In this document: positions 1-10,042 of the stretch, piece by piece
How the letters are laid out: each line of letters begins with the position of its first letter
How positions within the stretch are numbered: the stretch's first letter is position 1
Assembly: GCF_000286075.1 (NCBI RefSeq)
Contig: NZ_AJTZ01000006.1
Span: forward strand, 62,001 to 126,000
Direction of reading: 5' to 3'
Source of the DNA: Streptococcus ratti FA-1 = DSM 20564
GTDB taxonomy: Bacteria; Bacillota; Bacilli; Lactobacillales; Streptococcaceae
Length of the DNA stretch: 64,000 nt
Position numbers and translations under genes: made by a program
Notes under the pieces: model-generated
What the model saw: the letters and a program-made list of their open reading frames with translations, nothing else
What the model was told of the DNA's origin: nothing
Databases searched by the model: none

Positions 1-528
1 CATGCCAAGCGGCGTCTGAGTATCTACATTGATCACACCTGAACCATGGCACTTACCGCAGGTAATAGGACTGGTACCAGGTTTGGCTCCTGAGCCCTTA
101 CATGTGTGACAAGTTGCTTCACGGTTATAATGAACCTCTTTTTCCGTACCAAAAACAGCTTCTTCAAATTGAAGATTGACACGATACTGAAGATCATCAC
201 CCTGACGGGGAGCATTGGGATTTCTGGAAGCTCCGCCGCCGAAGAAACTTGAGAAGATATCCTCAAAACCGCCAAAACCTGAGCTGTCAAAACCGCCAAA
301 GCCACCATCGGTTCCTGCCGAACCGTATTGATCATAAGCAGCACGTTTTTGCTCATCACCCAGTGTTTCATAGGCTTCTTGAATCTCTTTGTATTTTTCT
401 TCGGCCCCAGGATCTTTATTAATATCGGGATGGTATTTTTTTGACATCTTACGATATGCTTTTTTAATTTCATCTTGGGAGGCATCTTTAGTTACCCCCA
501 GACGATCATAATATTCTGTATTGTTCAT
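1..528 (-). CDS. dnaJ: Chaperone DnaJ (N-terminal part, runs off the left edge)
   Basis: Hsp40 co-chaperone that delivers unfolded substrates to DnaK and stimulates its ATPase in the cytoplasm. The start is ATG at 526-528, giving [12 protein letters not shown]. About 176 of the usual 370-380 residues are visible. The J domain carries the HPD motif ([10 protein letters not shown]), followed by a Gly/Phe-rich linker ([14 protein letters not shown]) and the first zinc-finger repeats ([16 protein letters not shown]). The reading frame is open through base 1. It lies downstream of dnaK on the same strand, but separated from it by about 610 bases of structured spacer, so it may be transcribed or processed separately from dnaK. 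Identification is secure; only the C-terminal half is missing from the window. Confidence 0.96.
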   Translation of the reverse strand, partial: MNNTEYYDRLGVTKDASQDEIKKAYRKMSKKYHPDINKDPGAEEKYKEIQEAYETLGDEQKRAAYDQYGSAGTDGGFGGFDSSGFGGFEDIFSSFFGGGASRNPNAPRQGDDLQYRVNLQFEEAVFGTEKEVHYNREATCHTCKGSGAKPGTSPITCGKCHGSGVINVDTQTPLGM

Positions 529-736
529 AATTTATGATACAAAAGGCGTTAAGAAAACCGTATGAAAATAGGAAACCGATACAGTGTGTAAACACACTAG
601 AGGTGCTTTCTCTTTTTCACTAGGTTTTTAGCCTGCGTTCGAATAACCGAACTTGTATTCCTTTCCTTGAAATGCAGAAAGTAGCCCGTGTTCAGTTACG
701 AACACTGTCCTTTCTGTAAAAATATTCTTTTTCTTT
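529..736 (-). other. dnaK-dnaJ spacer, dnaJ-proximal part with hairpins
   Basis: No coding sequence is seen here. On the minus strand there is a hairpin with arms CAGAAAG/CTTTCTG and GTGTTC/GAACAC in about 654-720, a small one GTTCG/CGAAC near 640, and AGTGTG/CACACT near 585-600. With the element at 737-871 and further inverted repeats up to 1142, the whole 614-base spacer is densely structured. This could reflect RNA processing between dnaK and dnaJ or an internal start for dnaJ; no strong promoter could be picked. Confidence 0.45.
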
Positions 737-871
737 GGACAAGTTCCTTAAGCGGCATGGGTATCAGCAGCCGCTTATAGTGTCTCATGACTTAACATTG
801 AGCCTAAAGTCACACTGTTCCCCTGCCAGATAACTTACAGTTATCTGACTTTCGCCACAGCGGACTTGTCC
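737..871 (-). ncRNA. Structured repeat element, copy C (dnaK-dnaJ spacer)
   Basis: Third and most diverged member of a repeated element also found at 3014-3150 and 36278-36424. The outer stem is GGACAAGT (737-744) with ACTTGTCC (864-871). Inside are three hairpins: AAGCGGC/GCCGCTT (750-756 with 770-776), GACTT/AAGTC (789-793 with 807-811), and CAGATAACT/AGTTATCTG (827-835 with 839-847). The bases between the last hairpin and the outer stem (minus strand CCGCTGTGG) match the other copies. It sits in the spacer between dnaK and dnaJ, in the direction of transcription. Function unknown; the assignment to the family rests on shared architecture and short conserved stretches. Confidence 0.55.
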
Positions 872-1142
872 TTGTTCGCGATCTTCGGTCGCTATTGCCG
901 TCGCTTTTTAGCCAAAAACAGAGGCTGGGATTCAACCTCTGTGATTGGTCTGATATTTGTTGTTTCTGTAAAACAGCACGATTGAGACTTCCCCAGCCTC
1001 TCCCAAATTTCTGGGTTCTGGGCTCGGGAAGGCGAAAACTGAGTTCAAGCTAAGAACTTCGGAAAAAAGATAACTTTCCTTGAATGCAAGCATTCAGTGT
1101 CAAGTTCCTATTTTTCTGTCGTTCTTTTAACGCTCTCACATC

Positions 1143-2978
<1,836 letters not shown>

Positions 2979-3013
2979 TTATACCTCTTTTTTATAATTC
3001 TTTTTTGTTTTTT

Positions 3014-3150
3014 GATATTTCCCTTAGGTGGCGAGGACGGAAGCGACTTCTTTTCGGAGTTCCATTCCTGACTTTTGAACCCAAGGTTTCAAAAGCTCCA
3101 TCGTAACAGTAGCACAAGCTACCGTTACTCTTACCACAGCGGAAAATATC
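3014..3150 (-). ncRNA. Structured repeat element, copy A (grpE-dnaK spacer)
   Basis: Repeated RNA-like element upstream of dnaK. On the minus strand the outer stem pairs GATATTTTCC with GGGAAATATC (10 pairs, one U-G). Hairpin 1 is formed by 3104-3112 and 3119-3127, with one G-U. Hairpin 2 is formed by 3072-3079 and 3088-3095; its loop (3080-3086) can contact the strand next to the outer stem (3022-3028). Compared with copy B at 36278-36424 the stem sequences differ but stay complementary, while unpaired parts (for example minus-strand GAAGTCGCT and CACCTAAGG) are conserved. That pattern is typical of a conserved RNA. On the plus strand the three G-U pairs become A-C, so the minus strand is the likely RNA. 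I do not recognise a named family. Confidence 0.65.
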
Positions 3151-3282
3151 GTTTTGGGCAAGCTTTCAGCTTGCATGCTATAGCCATTTTCTAGTTTACC
3201 GTCGTTTCGGACCCACCAATTCCTGTTGTTACTTGGTTTGTTCTGTGCTTTGTTACGACGTGAGTTAGCAAAATCGATATTA

Positions 3283-3322
3283 TTTTGCTAACGAGCCCGT
3301 AACGTAAGGAGTCTAGGCAATC
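3283..3322. repeat. Hairpin repeat related to the 122-bp tandem repeat
   Basis: The stretch GCAAAATCGATATTATTTTGC and its flanks in this spacer are the inverted, slightly diverged counterpart of the GCGAAAT-AATATCG-ATTTCGC hairpin that occurs three times at 53691-53983, including the adjoining GCTCGTTAGC. Two such distant intergenic sites suggest a dispersed repeat. No function is evident. Confidence 0.5.
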
Positions 3323-3340
3323 CGCCATAGCGGTTGCCGT

Positions 3341-3373
3341 ATAATGATGAGACATTTTAATGTCCATCATTAT
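3341..3373 (-). terminator. Long hairpin directly after grpE
   Basis: Arms 3341-3349 and 3365-3373 (ATAATGATG/CATCATTAT), extended by GACATT/AATGTC at 3351-3356 and 3359-3364, form a stem of about 15 pairs with one bulged base. It starts 3 bases after the grpE stop. On the minus strand it is not followed by a clean U-run, so it may be an attenuator or a processing and stability hairpin, not a full terminator. Confidence 0.5.
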
Positions 3374-3376
3374 TGA

Positions 3377-3919
3377 CTAGTTATACACCACCACCATAGC
3401 CGGTCTTAGCAAACGTTCATGGAGTTTGTAACCCTTTTGCAAGACCTGTGCAATCGAATCTGCAGGGTGTTCTTCGTCTGCTTCAAGAGTTTGTACTGCC
3501 ATGTGAAGATTGGGATCAAAGTTTTCCAGTTCAACTTCTTCAACTCCCTCTTCTTTAAGAGCCTGGACAAGACTTTCCTGAACCATTTCGATCCCTTTTT
3601 TGACATCATCTGTCAAGCCCTCTACAGCCAAGGCTCTTTCTAGGTTATCAAGACTCGGGAGAATTTTCTTTGCCAAGTCCTGTGAGCGATACCTTTGCAA
3701 GCTCTGACGCTCTTCATTGGCACGGCGCTGAACATTTTGCATTTCAGCATGAGCACGCAGGTATTTATTTTCAAAATCTTCTGCTCGCTCAAGCGCTTCC
3801 TGCAGCTCTTTGTTTGCAGGCGTTTCTTCAGCTGCTGCTTTGGCAGTTTCCGTTTCTTCCTGCTCTTTGACAGCCTCTCCTTCTTCCTTGATTTCTTCTT
3901 TAGTCTTTTTTTCCGACAA
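3377..3919 (-). CDS. grpE: Nucleotide exchange factor GrpE
   Basis: Releases ADP from DnaK and so drives the chaperone cycle. The protein has a charged Glu/Lys-rich N-terminal segment, then the long coiled-coil helix ([20 protein letters not shown]), and the C-terminal beta domain ([15 protein letters not shown]). I place the start at the TTG codon 3917-3919 ([10 protein letters not shown], 180 residues) because it is preceded by AAGGAAAGAGGTG at good spacing. A longer frame opens upstream at another TTG (3953-3955) but has no ribosome-binding site and would contain this one. Both starts are non-ATG, which is worth noting when comparing annotations. It lies 75 bases downstream of hrcA and is probably co-transcribed with it. 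Confidence 0.95.
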   Translation of the reverse strand: MSEKKTKEEIKEEGEAVKEQEETETAKAAAEETPANKELQEALERAEDFENKYLRAHAEMQNVQRRANEERQSLQRYRSQDLAKKILPSLDNLERALAVEGLTDDVKKGIEMVQESLVQALKEEGVEEVELENFDPNLHMAVQTLEADEEHPADSIAQVLQKGYKLHERLLRPAMVVVYN

Positions 3920-3994
3920 GGTAGCACCTCTTTCCTTTTTATTTTTATGAAACAATTTCTGCTTAAACTGGTAAGGGCTGACAGTCTTATCAGC

Positions 3995-5029
3995 TTAATG
4001 AACTTCATAGTGATTGCTATTGAGATAGCGGTAAAAATCACCAAGCTTAATAGCTAAAATACGGCTGATAATAGTAATCAGACTGACCGTTCGCCGATAA
4101 TCCAAATCTACCGGACCAATCACTGTCAAAATGCCAAATCCTCTGTAAGGAATCAGAAATTTCTGACTGATGACCGTCAGCTCTGATAAACTTTTCTCGC
4201 GGCTTTCAGCAATTTGCACCCGATAAGTTTCATCTTCTGGGATAGTTTCACGAATCTCCAAAGCAGCAGACTGTGGATTATCCAGAAATTGGTAGGTTTC
4301 AAGTCCTGCAAATTCCAGTGTTTTAATTTTACCAGCGACGAAGACTTTCTCTTGAAAAATTTGCTTGAAAATATGATCAAATAAATCCAAAACATTATCT
4401 GTCCGCGGAAAATACTTTTGAATAATCTGCGGAAGTTCTGTTCGTAAACGGTAATGGATATCCAGCACCGTTTGATTCAAGAGACGTTCCCGAACAATTG
4501 TTACTACAGTAAGTAAGTCACTGTCCAAAAAGTTCTTAGGGATGGCAAACTGCACCGTTATAGGACTGGCCTCATCCAACGTTAACACTGCCAAGGCATC
4601 GTGATTGCTGAGCTTAACAATATCAAAGGCGGTCAAACACTGCCTCTTGGGCTCCACATCCATAATAAGTGACGCATAGCCTGTCAGCTCCGCCAGAACA
4701 TCGCTAGCTTTTTGCAAAAGGTCATCTAAACGAAAGACCTCAAAATCAAAAGCCTTAATAACTTGATAAGCATCCTGTTCATCCAGATTATCCGGATTTA
4801 AAGAGTGTTCCACAAAGTAGCGAAAACCTTCTTGGCTGGGCAGACGGCCACTGGAGGTATGCGCTTTTTCCAAAAGCCCCATTTTCTCCAAGGCTGCCAT
4901 ATCATTTCTGATGGTTGCACTGCTTGAAGCAATCGAATTTTGGAGCGTTTTAGAACCGATGGGTTCATGTGTCTTAGTAAAAATCTCAACAATCAAATTG
5001 AGAATATCTTTTTGACGTTGGGTAATCAT
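3995..5029 (-). CDS. hrcA: Heat-inducible transcription repressor HrcA
   Basis: Class I heat-shock repressor that binds CIRCE operators; its folding depends on GroE chaperonins, which couples repression to chaperone load. The protein of 344 residues has the usual length, with an N-terminal winged helix ([20 protein letters not shown], then [20 protein letters not shown]) and a GAF-like dimerisation region. It is first in the hrcA-grpE-dnaK cluster. Two CIRCE copies flank its sigma-A promoter at 5062-5172, so the gene and its neighbours are expected to be autoregulated. The start ATG at 5027-5029 is the only sensible one, as the DNA-binding helix begins at once. Confidence 0.97.
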   Translation of the reverse strand: MITQRQKDILNLIVEIFTKTHEPIGSKTLQNSIASSSATIRNDMAALEKMGLLEKAHTSSGRLPSQEGFRYFVEHSLNPDNLDEQDAYQVIKAFDFEVFRLDDLLQKASDVLAELTGYASLIMDVEPKRQCLTAFDIVKLSNHDALAVLTLDEASPITVQFAIPKNFLDSDLLTVVTIVRERLLNQTVLDIHYRLRTELPQIIQKYFPRTDNVLDLFDHIFKQIFQEKVFVAGKIKTLEFAGLETYQFLDNPQSAALEIRETIPEDETYRVQIAESREKSLSELTVISQKFLIPYRGFGILTVIGPVDLDYRRTVSLITIISRILAIKLGDFYRYLNSNHYEVH

Positions 5030-5061
5030 CTAAGCTGACCTCCAATCTCTGCTTAATAAAA

Positions 5062-5088
5062 TTAGCACTCTTAACAACCGACTGCTAA
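5062..5088 (-). promoter_or_regulatory. CIRCE operator 1 (one mismatch)
   Basis: TTAGCACTC, nine bases, then GACTGCTAA. The right arm differs from the consensus GAGTGCTAA at one base, so this copy may bind HrcA less tightly. It lies between the -10 box and the hrcA start, where a bound repressor would block initiation or early elongation. Confidence 0.85.
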
Positions 5089-5100
5089 CTTCATGATTCC

Positions 5101-5128
5101 ATTATACCCCTTTCATAATTTCTGTCAA
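5101..5128 (-). promoter_or_regulatory. hrcA operon sigma-A promoter
   Basis: On the minus strand TTGACA (5123-5128), 16 bases, TATAAT (5101-5106). Both boxes are perfect consensus hexamers. A CIRCE lies on each side, so the promoter is sandwiched between repressor sites. Confidence 0.88.
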
Positions 5129-5145
5129 GGAAAAAACATCATTTT

Positions 5146-5172
5146 TTAGCACTCTTTTTACTTGAGTGCTAA
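5146..5172 (-). promoter_or_regulatory. CIRCE operator 2 (perfect)
   Basis: TTAGCACTC, nine bases, GAGTGCTAA: an exact match to the CIRCE consensus. It lies just upstream of the -35 box of the hrcA promoter. Confidence 0.95.
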
Positions 5173-5201
5173 AAAATACATCTTAAGATCTAGTTTTATT
5201 A

Positions 5202-5524
5202 TTACCAGCTTTCTAAATTAGTTAAATTCGCCTGTAAACAACTATTATCGCTCGTCTTAACATGAATTTGATTATTGGGCAAAGCAAGTTTTAAACTGGT
5301 TTTATTAGCTGCAAAATAAGTACTAAGCTCCTTCTCTCCATTCCAATGGATATCAGCAATATAGGAACATTTTTAATTCGTTTTCTGACCACCAATTAAT
5401 TTCGAACTTGTTCTTTTTACCTCATCATAATCATTATCAACATCGTCATTAAGAGACAAATGAACATCTGCTTGTTTGATGATACTCAGGCTTTCTATGG
5501 TAGCGTAAACATTAAAAGAGACAA
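5202..5524 (-). pseudogene. Decayed coding remnant downstream of fruA
   Basis: The minus strand reads as protein-like sequence (SFNVYATIESLSIIKQADVH, then YIADIHWNGEKELSTYF, ending NLTNLESW and TAA at 5202-5204), interrupted by an in-frame TAA about half way. There is no start or ribosome-binding site. In S. mutans a second fructosidase gene (fruB) follows fruA at this place, so this may be what remains of it. The visible residues do not show GH32 catalytic motifs, so that identity is only positional. Confidence 0.4.
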
Positions 5525-5595
5525 ATGTTTAAACTAATTAATGAATAAAACGACTTTTTCTTTATGCCGAGATACTACGGCTTCTTAAAAAGGAA

Positions 5596-5622
5596 AACTC
5601 TAGATTTTGGTAATCTAGAGTT
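5596..5622 (-). terminator. Terminator after the fruA region
   Basis: Perfect 11-bp stem AACTCTAGATT (5596-5606) with AATCTAGAGTT (5612-5622) and a 5-base loop. On the minus strand it is followed by TTTTCCTTTTT, as expected for intrinsic termination of fruA transcription. Confidence 0.8.
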
Positions 5623-5644
5623 CCATTGTCTTAAAATGAACGAA

Positions 5645-6128
5645 TTAAGAATTGTGTTTTTTGAAATAGCCTACTGTTTCTACAAGAAAGGCACCAAGCA
5701 TCGCCAATAATCCTACTTGACTTAAATTTGTCTTATGCTCACCAGTATTTGCTAGCATAGCTACAGGCGAAAAACCTGCTTTTTGAATAGCTATTTCTCA
5801 AACGTCTTGACATCCGATACATTTTGATTAGGTTTTTGTGAAATAGACATGTTTTTTAATTCTTGTTTTGAGTTTGGTGAATAAGAAATATCGTTTTCCT
5901 CCTTCTCATTTTGAGGATTCATTTGATTGTCTGCTTGATAGACCAAGCTGTATTCACTAAAGTGTTCTGCTGTAAAGCGAACATAGTTTTGTTGCTTGCC
6001 ATGGTTGTCGGTTAAACTCACAATTGTAAATGGAAGACTTTCTTCTTTGAAGGATGACGTGGACGCCAGTTGCAGGATCAATCAACTCTTTTTCCTTATC
6101 TAAGTCTGCTTGTGCATCTGGCTGTGGC
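5645..6128 (-). pseudogene. fruA: Frameshifted 3' end of fruA, including a degenerate cell-wall anchor
   Basis: Beyond the fruA stop the same protein appears to continue in other frames. First EPQPDAQADLDKEKELIDPA then TGVHV, next a frame with SFKEESLPFTIVSLTDNHGK and VRFTAEHFSEYSLVYQ (about 5791-6070), and last a third frame with MLANTGE, a hydrophobic stretch (VGLLAMLGAFLVETVGYF) and KKHNS at 5645-5780. This is the layout of a wall-spanning segment plus sortase anchor, but LPxTG has become LANTG. At least three frame changes separate these pieces from the intact upstream part. The tail is therefore unlikely to be translated as part of FruA. Confidence 0.8.
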
Positions 6129-9100
6129 TCAGCCTTGCGGTTCTGTTACAAGGAAGTTTTGGAACTCAACAGCTCCATCCCATAAGCCGAGACCTACATA
6201 AGCATCATTAAAGTATGGTTCTACCTTATCAAAACTGTGATTCATTACCTCTTGGCCATCTACAAATACGATGATACTATTTTCTGTTTTTGTGACTTTT
6301 ACATGGTGATACTGACCATCATTGATGCGTTTGCCCATCTTAGCTTCTGCAATAGTGTCACCCGCAAAATGATAAAGTCGAACAGTTTCACTGTCTCCAA
6401 ATTGTAGGGAATAAGCCTGATTAGGCTCTACATTTTCAGAAGCAACAAAAAGATTAACTAGACCACGTTGATAGTTGAAATCAATATCGTAATCATATTC
6501 CTTGAAACCAGGCTTTTGAGTAGCCATATAATAGTCATTGCTGCTAGTATTACTATCATAGAGCGTTTGATCATCAATATACCATTTACCAGCAACAGAT
6601 TTCAAACCGTTAAGGTTGGTATTGAAATTATTCAAGGTAATACCGATTGTAAATGTCTTACTGAGACTTGGATTTTCCTTAGAGGTGGCTGTGATGGTAA
6701 GACTTCCCTTTTTCACAGCTGTTACGTGGAAAACATTGCCCGTTTGACTGGTATTGACAAGGCTTGGATCACTGACAGTCCACTCTACATCTTGATTAAC
6801 ACTTGCTGGTGCTAGGTAGACTTGTAAGTCTTGACTTTGACCAACTTCGAGGGCAATATCCGTTGCAGTGCTAGTATTCATAGCAACTGGTTTCGTAACT
6901 TCTTTTCTATCAGTCCAAGTTGTTTGCATTTGATAAACAGAAATATCTGCTTGAGCTTTGCCTCCTTCTACAATGACGCTGGCTCCGACAGCCTCTGGAC
7001 TAGGGAAAATTTGGTTGGCACCAGTCACTGTATTACCTTTAGCAAAGATTTCAACACTAGCACGATCAACATAGAGATGCAAGTCGATTGACCCATCCGC
7101 ATTTTTGGTCACATGTTGGCTATTGACCTTCGCAAAGGCATTAGACAAAATAATACCAGATTGGCTACGATCAATGGATAGTGTCTCTGTCTGCAAATCA
7201 TAAATAACTTTCGTCGCCTGCCCATTACCAACACGAAGATTAAAACCTACTTTTGTGGTGTTTGCATCTGGACGGAAATGAGACACAATTTCATAACTAT
7301 CTCCCTTGAAGTCCTTTAAAAGGGTGTTATTGGCATCTACTGTTACATCTTTAAAATGCAGAGCAGTATCTGCTTGACGAAGATTTTCATAAGCTTTCAC
7401 TGGAGTCTGCGTTAAAACATATTGACCGTTTTCTTTAACAAGTCCAAGTTCTAGATTCAGGTTGAAAGTTCCATTGAAATCTTGACCAACTTTATCAGCG
7501 ACAAGGTTGCAGTAATCTTCCCATGTATTCATCCAATTAATCTCTGTTAATTTAGGAATGGTTGGATGCGTTTCTGTACCAAAATTTTGTATATAGTAGG
7601 TCATAGCCGCATAAGAATCTTTACCGAAATTCATGACCTGATCTTTGTCTTTGTAAGCAGCATCTGGCACAAAAGTCCATTTACCATCCACTTGTTTAAA
7701 GTCACCAACCTTATAGAAGCGTCCACCGCGAGACAGCACCCATTTTAATACACCATCATTGGCAACAATCGGATACATATCTGGACATTCCGTATGAAGA
7801 TCAGGATAGGTAGATTCCACTTTCCAGTCTTTTAAATTGGAAGAAGAATAAATACGAAGCGGACCACCTGCCAGCACCATAAACCATTGGTTATTCCAGC
7901 GGAAGACTTTTGGATCACGGAAATCTTGACTTTGCAAGGGGTCATTCGACCAATCGGCGACAATCTTATCATATTTTTGCCAAGTTTTACCTTCATCTTC
8001 ACTATAAGCTAATTTCATGCGTTGGCCATTGCCATTAGCAGTGATGATGGCAACTAAACCGCCCTTATCAGTCTTGAAAAGACCTGAGCTATTGTGTTCA
8101 TCAATCACTACACAACCAGAGAACATGTACCCATTTGAATCCGGATAAAAGGCAATCGGTTCTTCCTTCCAATGAATCAAATCTGTACTAGTCGCATGAG
8201 CCCAATGCATTGGACCCCACTTTGTATCATCATAAAATTGATAGAAAAGATGGTAAACACCTTTATAATAAACCATACCATTAGGGTCATTAGCCCAGCC
8301 ATCTTTTACAGAATAGTGATATTGATCACGGTAAAGTTCGTTATAATAAACGTCGTCATTTTGTCGGCGATGAATATTAATACGATAAGTCAGAGTTACT
8401 GTACGACCAAATGGATCTGTAATTGTGCTCTTGACAGTGAAATAGTTGACACCTACATTGACTGGAAGCTGAGAAAGATCCGTGTAAGTATGACCTGCTG
8501 CATCTTCTACTGTAATAGCAGCTGCAGGATTATGTTTAGTAATAGCCAATCCTACTTGAGAAGCAGCGTTGCTGACATACTGGATATGAAGGGGTTCTTC
8601 AGAGAAGAATTGACCTTGTTTTTCGACACTGCCTTTATCAGATGTTACCGCTATATTGTCAATCAATGGAAGGCTTGCATTGTCCAGTAAGGCAAATTTT
8701 GTATTTTGGAAGACCACATCACCATTCCAATTCAAGAGACCAAAGTGTCCTTCAGGAATAACAGTGTTTTGTCCCTTATCAGCTTTTTGAAGGACGTAGT
8801 CTCCTGTGCTAGCCATTAAAACATCATTGACATAATAAGAAATCCAGTTATTAACCGTCACAACCTTAAGAGTATAGCGATTATCAGCTGTCGGTACCAC
8901 GTCGCGTTCATCAATTAATTGAATATCTTTATTGTCAACCCAACGCCAGAATTTCGCTTTATGTCCACCTATATCCACATTGACTGCATACATATTTTTG
9001 TTGTCGCTATCGTTGTTAGCTCTAAAAATAAGGGCAGCTGCACCATTGTTTTGATTAAAAGTAACATCCGTCGCATAGACAAAATTTTTACCACTTGATT

Positions 9101-9740
9101 GAGAGTAGAAGAAAGAATCACCTTTACTAACAGCATTAGAATAGATGCCATCTTCTCCTACTTCCCAAATTCCATTGGTATCATGTGTCACATCTTTTAA
9201 GTTGGTCACAGAATTATTCTCTTCCTTTTTAACAGCTGATGCTGGTTGAGCACCTGCTTCAATTTTATCTCCAGAGTCAGCAGGAGTTGATTGCGAAACC
9301 GGTTCCATTTTTGCCTTGAAAGAATCTTTTGGAGCGGCAGAGTTCTCTTCAACTTGATTAGCTGCTACATTATTGTTATCAGCTACCGTACCATTGTTAT
9401 TAGCTACTGTATCACCCTGCTCAGAAGAAACAACTTCATTATCAGCCGATGACGTTGCTTGAGGTGTTGGTTCTTCCTTAGGTGTTACATCATTAGGAGC
9501 AACCGCTTTATCTTGATTAGCTTCTGTTGCAGGAGCTTCTTGAGCTTGAGGCAAGGCCTGATTAACATCTCCTGTAGACACCTCCGTTGTTATAGGAGCT
9601 ACTGGGGCTGGTGATACTTCATCGGCTGATACAGATACAGCAGTTGAAAGACTAAAAGCACAAAATACCAAGCAACCAAAGACCCATTTTTTACCATTTT
9701 TGTGCATAAACCAATTTTTACAAACTGTTTCATTTTTCAT
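6129..9740 (-). CDS. fruA: Secreted fructanase FruA, GH32 (C-terminally truncated)
   Basis: Extracellular exo-beta-fructosidase that releases fructose from levan, inulin and sucrose. The 1203 residues start with a signal peptide containing a KNGKKWVFG-type motif and a probable cut after SVSA-DE, then a Thr/Pro/Asn-rich linker, a laminin-G-like module, and the GH32 core. WANDPNG (nucleophile Asp, about residue 481), RDPKVF (about 607) and ECPD (acid/base Glu, about 651) are all present. The beta-sandwich follows, then a Big-type repeat and a second concanavalin-like module. The frame ends at TGA after VTEPQG, where homologous anchor-bearing sequence continues out of frame, so the enzyme should be catalytically competent but released from the cell instead of sortase-linked. 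A cre-like site lies upstream. Confidence 0.93.
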   Translation of the reverse strand: MKNETVCKNWFMHKNGKKWVFGCLVFCAFSLSTAVSVSADEVSPAPVAPITTEVSTGDVNQALPQAQEAPATEANQDKAVAPNDVTPKEEPTPQATSSADNEVVSSEQGDTVANNNGTVADNNNVAANQVEENSAAPKDSFKAKMEPVSQSTPADSGDKIEAGAQPASAVKKEENNSVTNLKDVTHDTNGIWEVGEDGIYSNAVSKGDSFFYSQSSGKNFVYATDVTFNQNNGAAALIFRANNDSDNKNMYAVNVDIGGHKAKFWRWVDNKDIQLIDERDVVPTADNRYTLKVVTVNNWISYYVNDVLMASTGDYVLQKADKGQNTVIPEGHFGLLNWNGDVVFQNTKFALLDNASLPLIDNIAVTSDKGSVEKQGQFFSEEPLHIQYVSNAASQVGLAITKHNPAAAITVEDAAGHTYTDLSQLPVNVGVNYFTVKSTITDPFGRTVTLTYRINIHRRQNDDVYYNELYRDQYHYSVKDGWANDPNGMVYYKGVYHLFYQFYDDTKWGPMHWAHATSTDLIHWKEEPIAFYPDSNGYMFSGCVVIDEHNSSGLFKTDKGGLVAIITANGNGQRMKLAYSEDEGKTWQKYDKIVADWSNDPLQSQDFRDPKVFRWNNQWFMVLAGGPLRIYSSSNLKDWKVESTYPDLHTECPDMYPIVANDGVLKWVLSRGGRFYKVGDFKQVDGKWTFVPDAAYKDKDQVMNFGKDSYAAMTYYIQNFGTETHPTIPKLTEINWMNTWEDYCNLVADKVGQDFNGTFNLNLELGLVKENGQYVLTQTPVKAYENLRQADTALHFKDVTVDANNTLLKDFKGDSYEIVSHFRPDANTTKVGFNLRVGNGQATKVIYDLQTETLSIDRSQSGIILSNAFAKVNSQHVTKNADGSIDLHLYVDRASVEIFAKGNTVTGANQIFPSPEAVGASVIVEGGKAQADISVYQMQTTWTDRKEVTKPVAMNTSTATDIALEVGQSQDLQVYLAPASVNQDVEWTVSDPSLVNTSQTGNVFHVTAVKKGSLTITATSKENPSLSKTFTIGITLNNFNTNLNGLKSVAGKWYIDDQTLYDSNTSSNDYYMATQKPGFKEYDYDIDFNYQRGLVNLFVASENVEPNQAYSLQFGDSETVRLYHFAGDTIAEAKMGKRINDGQYHHVKVTKTENSIIVFVDGQEVMNHSFDKVEPYFNDAYVGLGLWDGAVEFQNFLVTEPQG

Positions 9741-9884
9741 TTTTACTCTCCTCTTTAAACCTATGAGACTAGCAAAACAATTTTTACAATCGGCATTGGG
9801 TTATTTGCTAATTGATTTTTTAACACCTCATTTCTTTCAAACTTTTAAGTTTACTACACTTTGGTTTTCAAAAGCTCAAAATCT

Positions 9885-9898
9885 TGTAAGCGCTATCT
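9885..9898 (-). promoter_or_regulatory. cre-like site upstream of fruA
   Basis: TGTAAGCGCTATCT matches the CcpA site consensus TGWAANCGNTNWCA except for the last base. It lies about 145 bases upstream of the fruA start. Catabolite repression of fruA is known in S. mutans. The rest of the 300-base interval 9741-10042 is AT-rich and shows no gene. Confidence 0.6.
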
Positions 9899-10042
9899 TA
9901 AGTTAAGTATAGCAAATTAACCTCTGTTTTCCATCTTGCAATTGTCATTTTCTTAATATGACAGAAGTCATTGTCATTAAGGCAACAAAAAACCAGGATG
10001 TCCCGCACGAGCACTGCGCACATACTTGGACTAATCCTAGTC

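Noticed and set aside
33..485. 150-codon open frame on the minus strand
   Set aside because: It overlaps dnaJ in another frame; the dnaJ frame has the HPD motif and zinc-finger repeats, while this frame is an unstructured shadow.
3014..3150. Plus-strand reading of the structured element
   Set aside because: Three stem or loop pairs in copy A become A-C mismatches on the plus strand but are G-U on the minus strand, so the plus strand is the less likely RNA.
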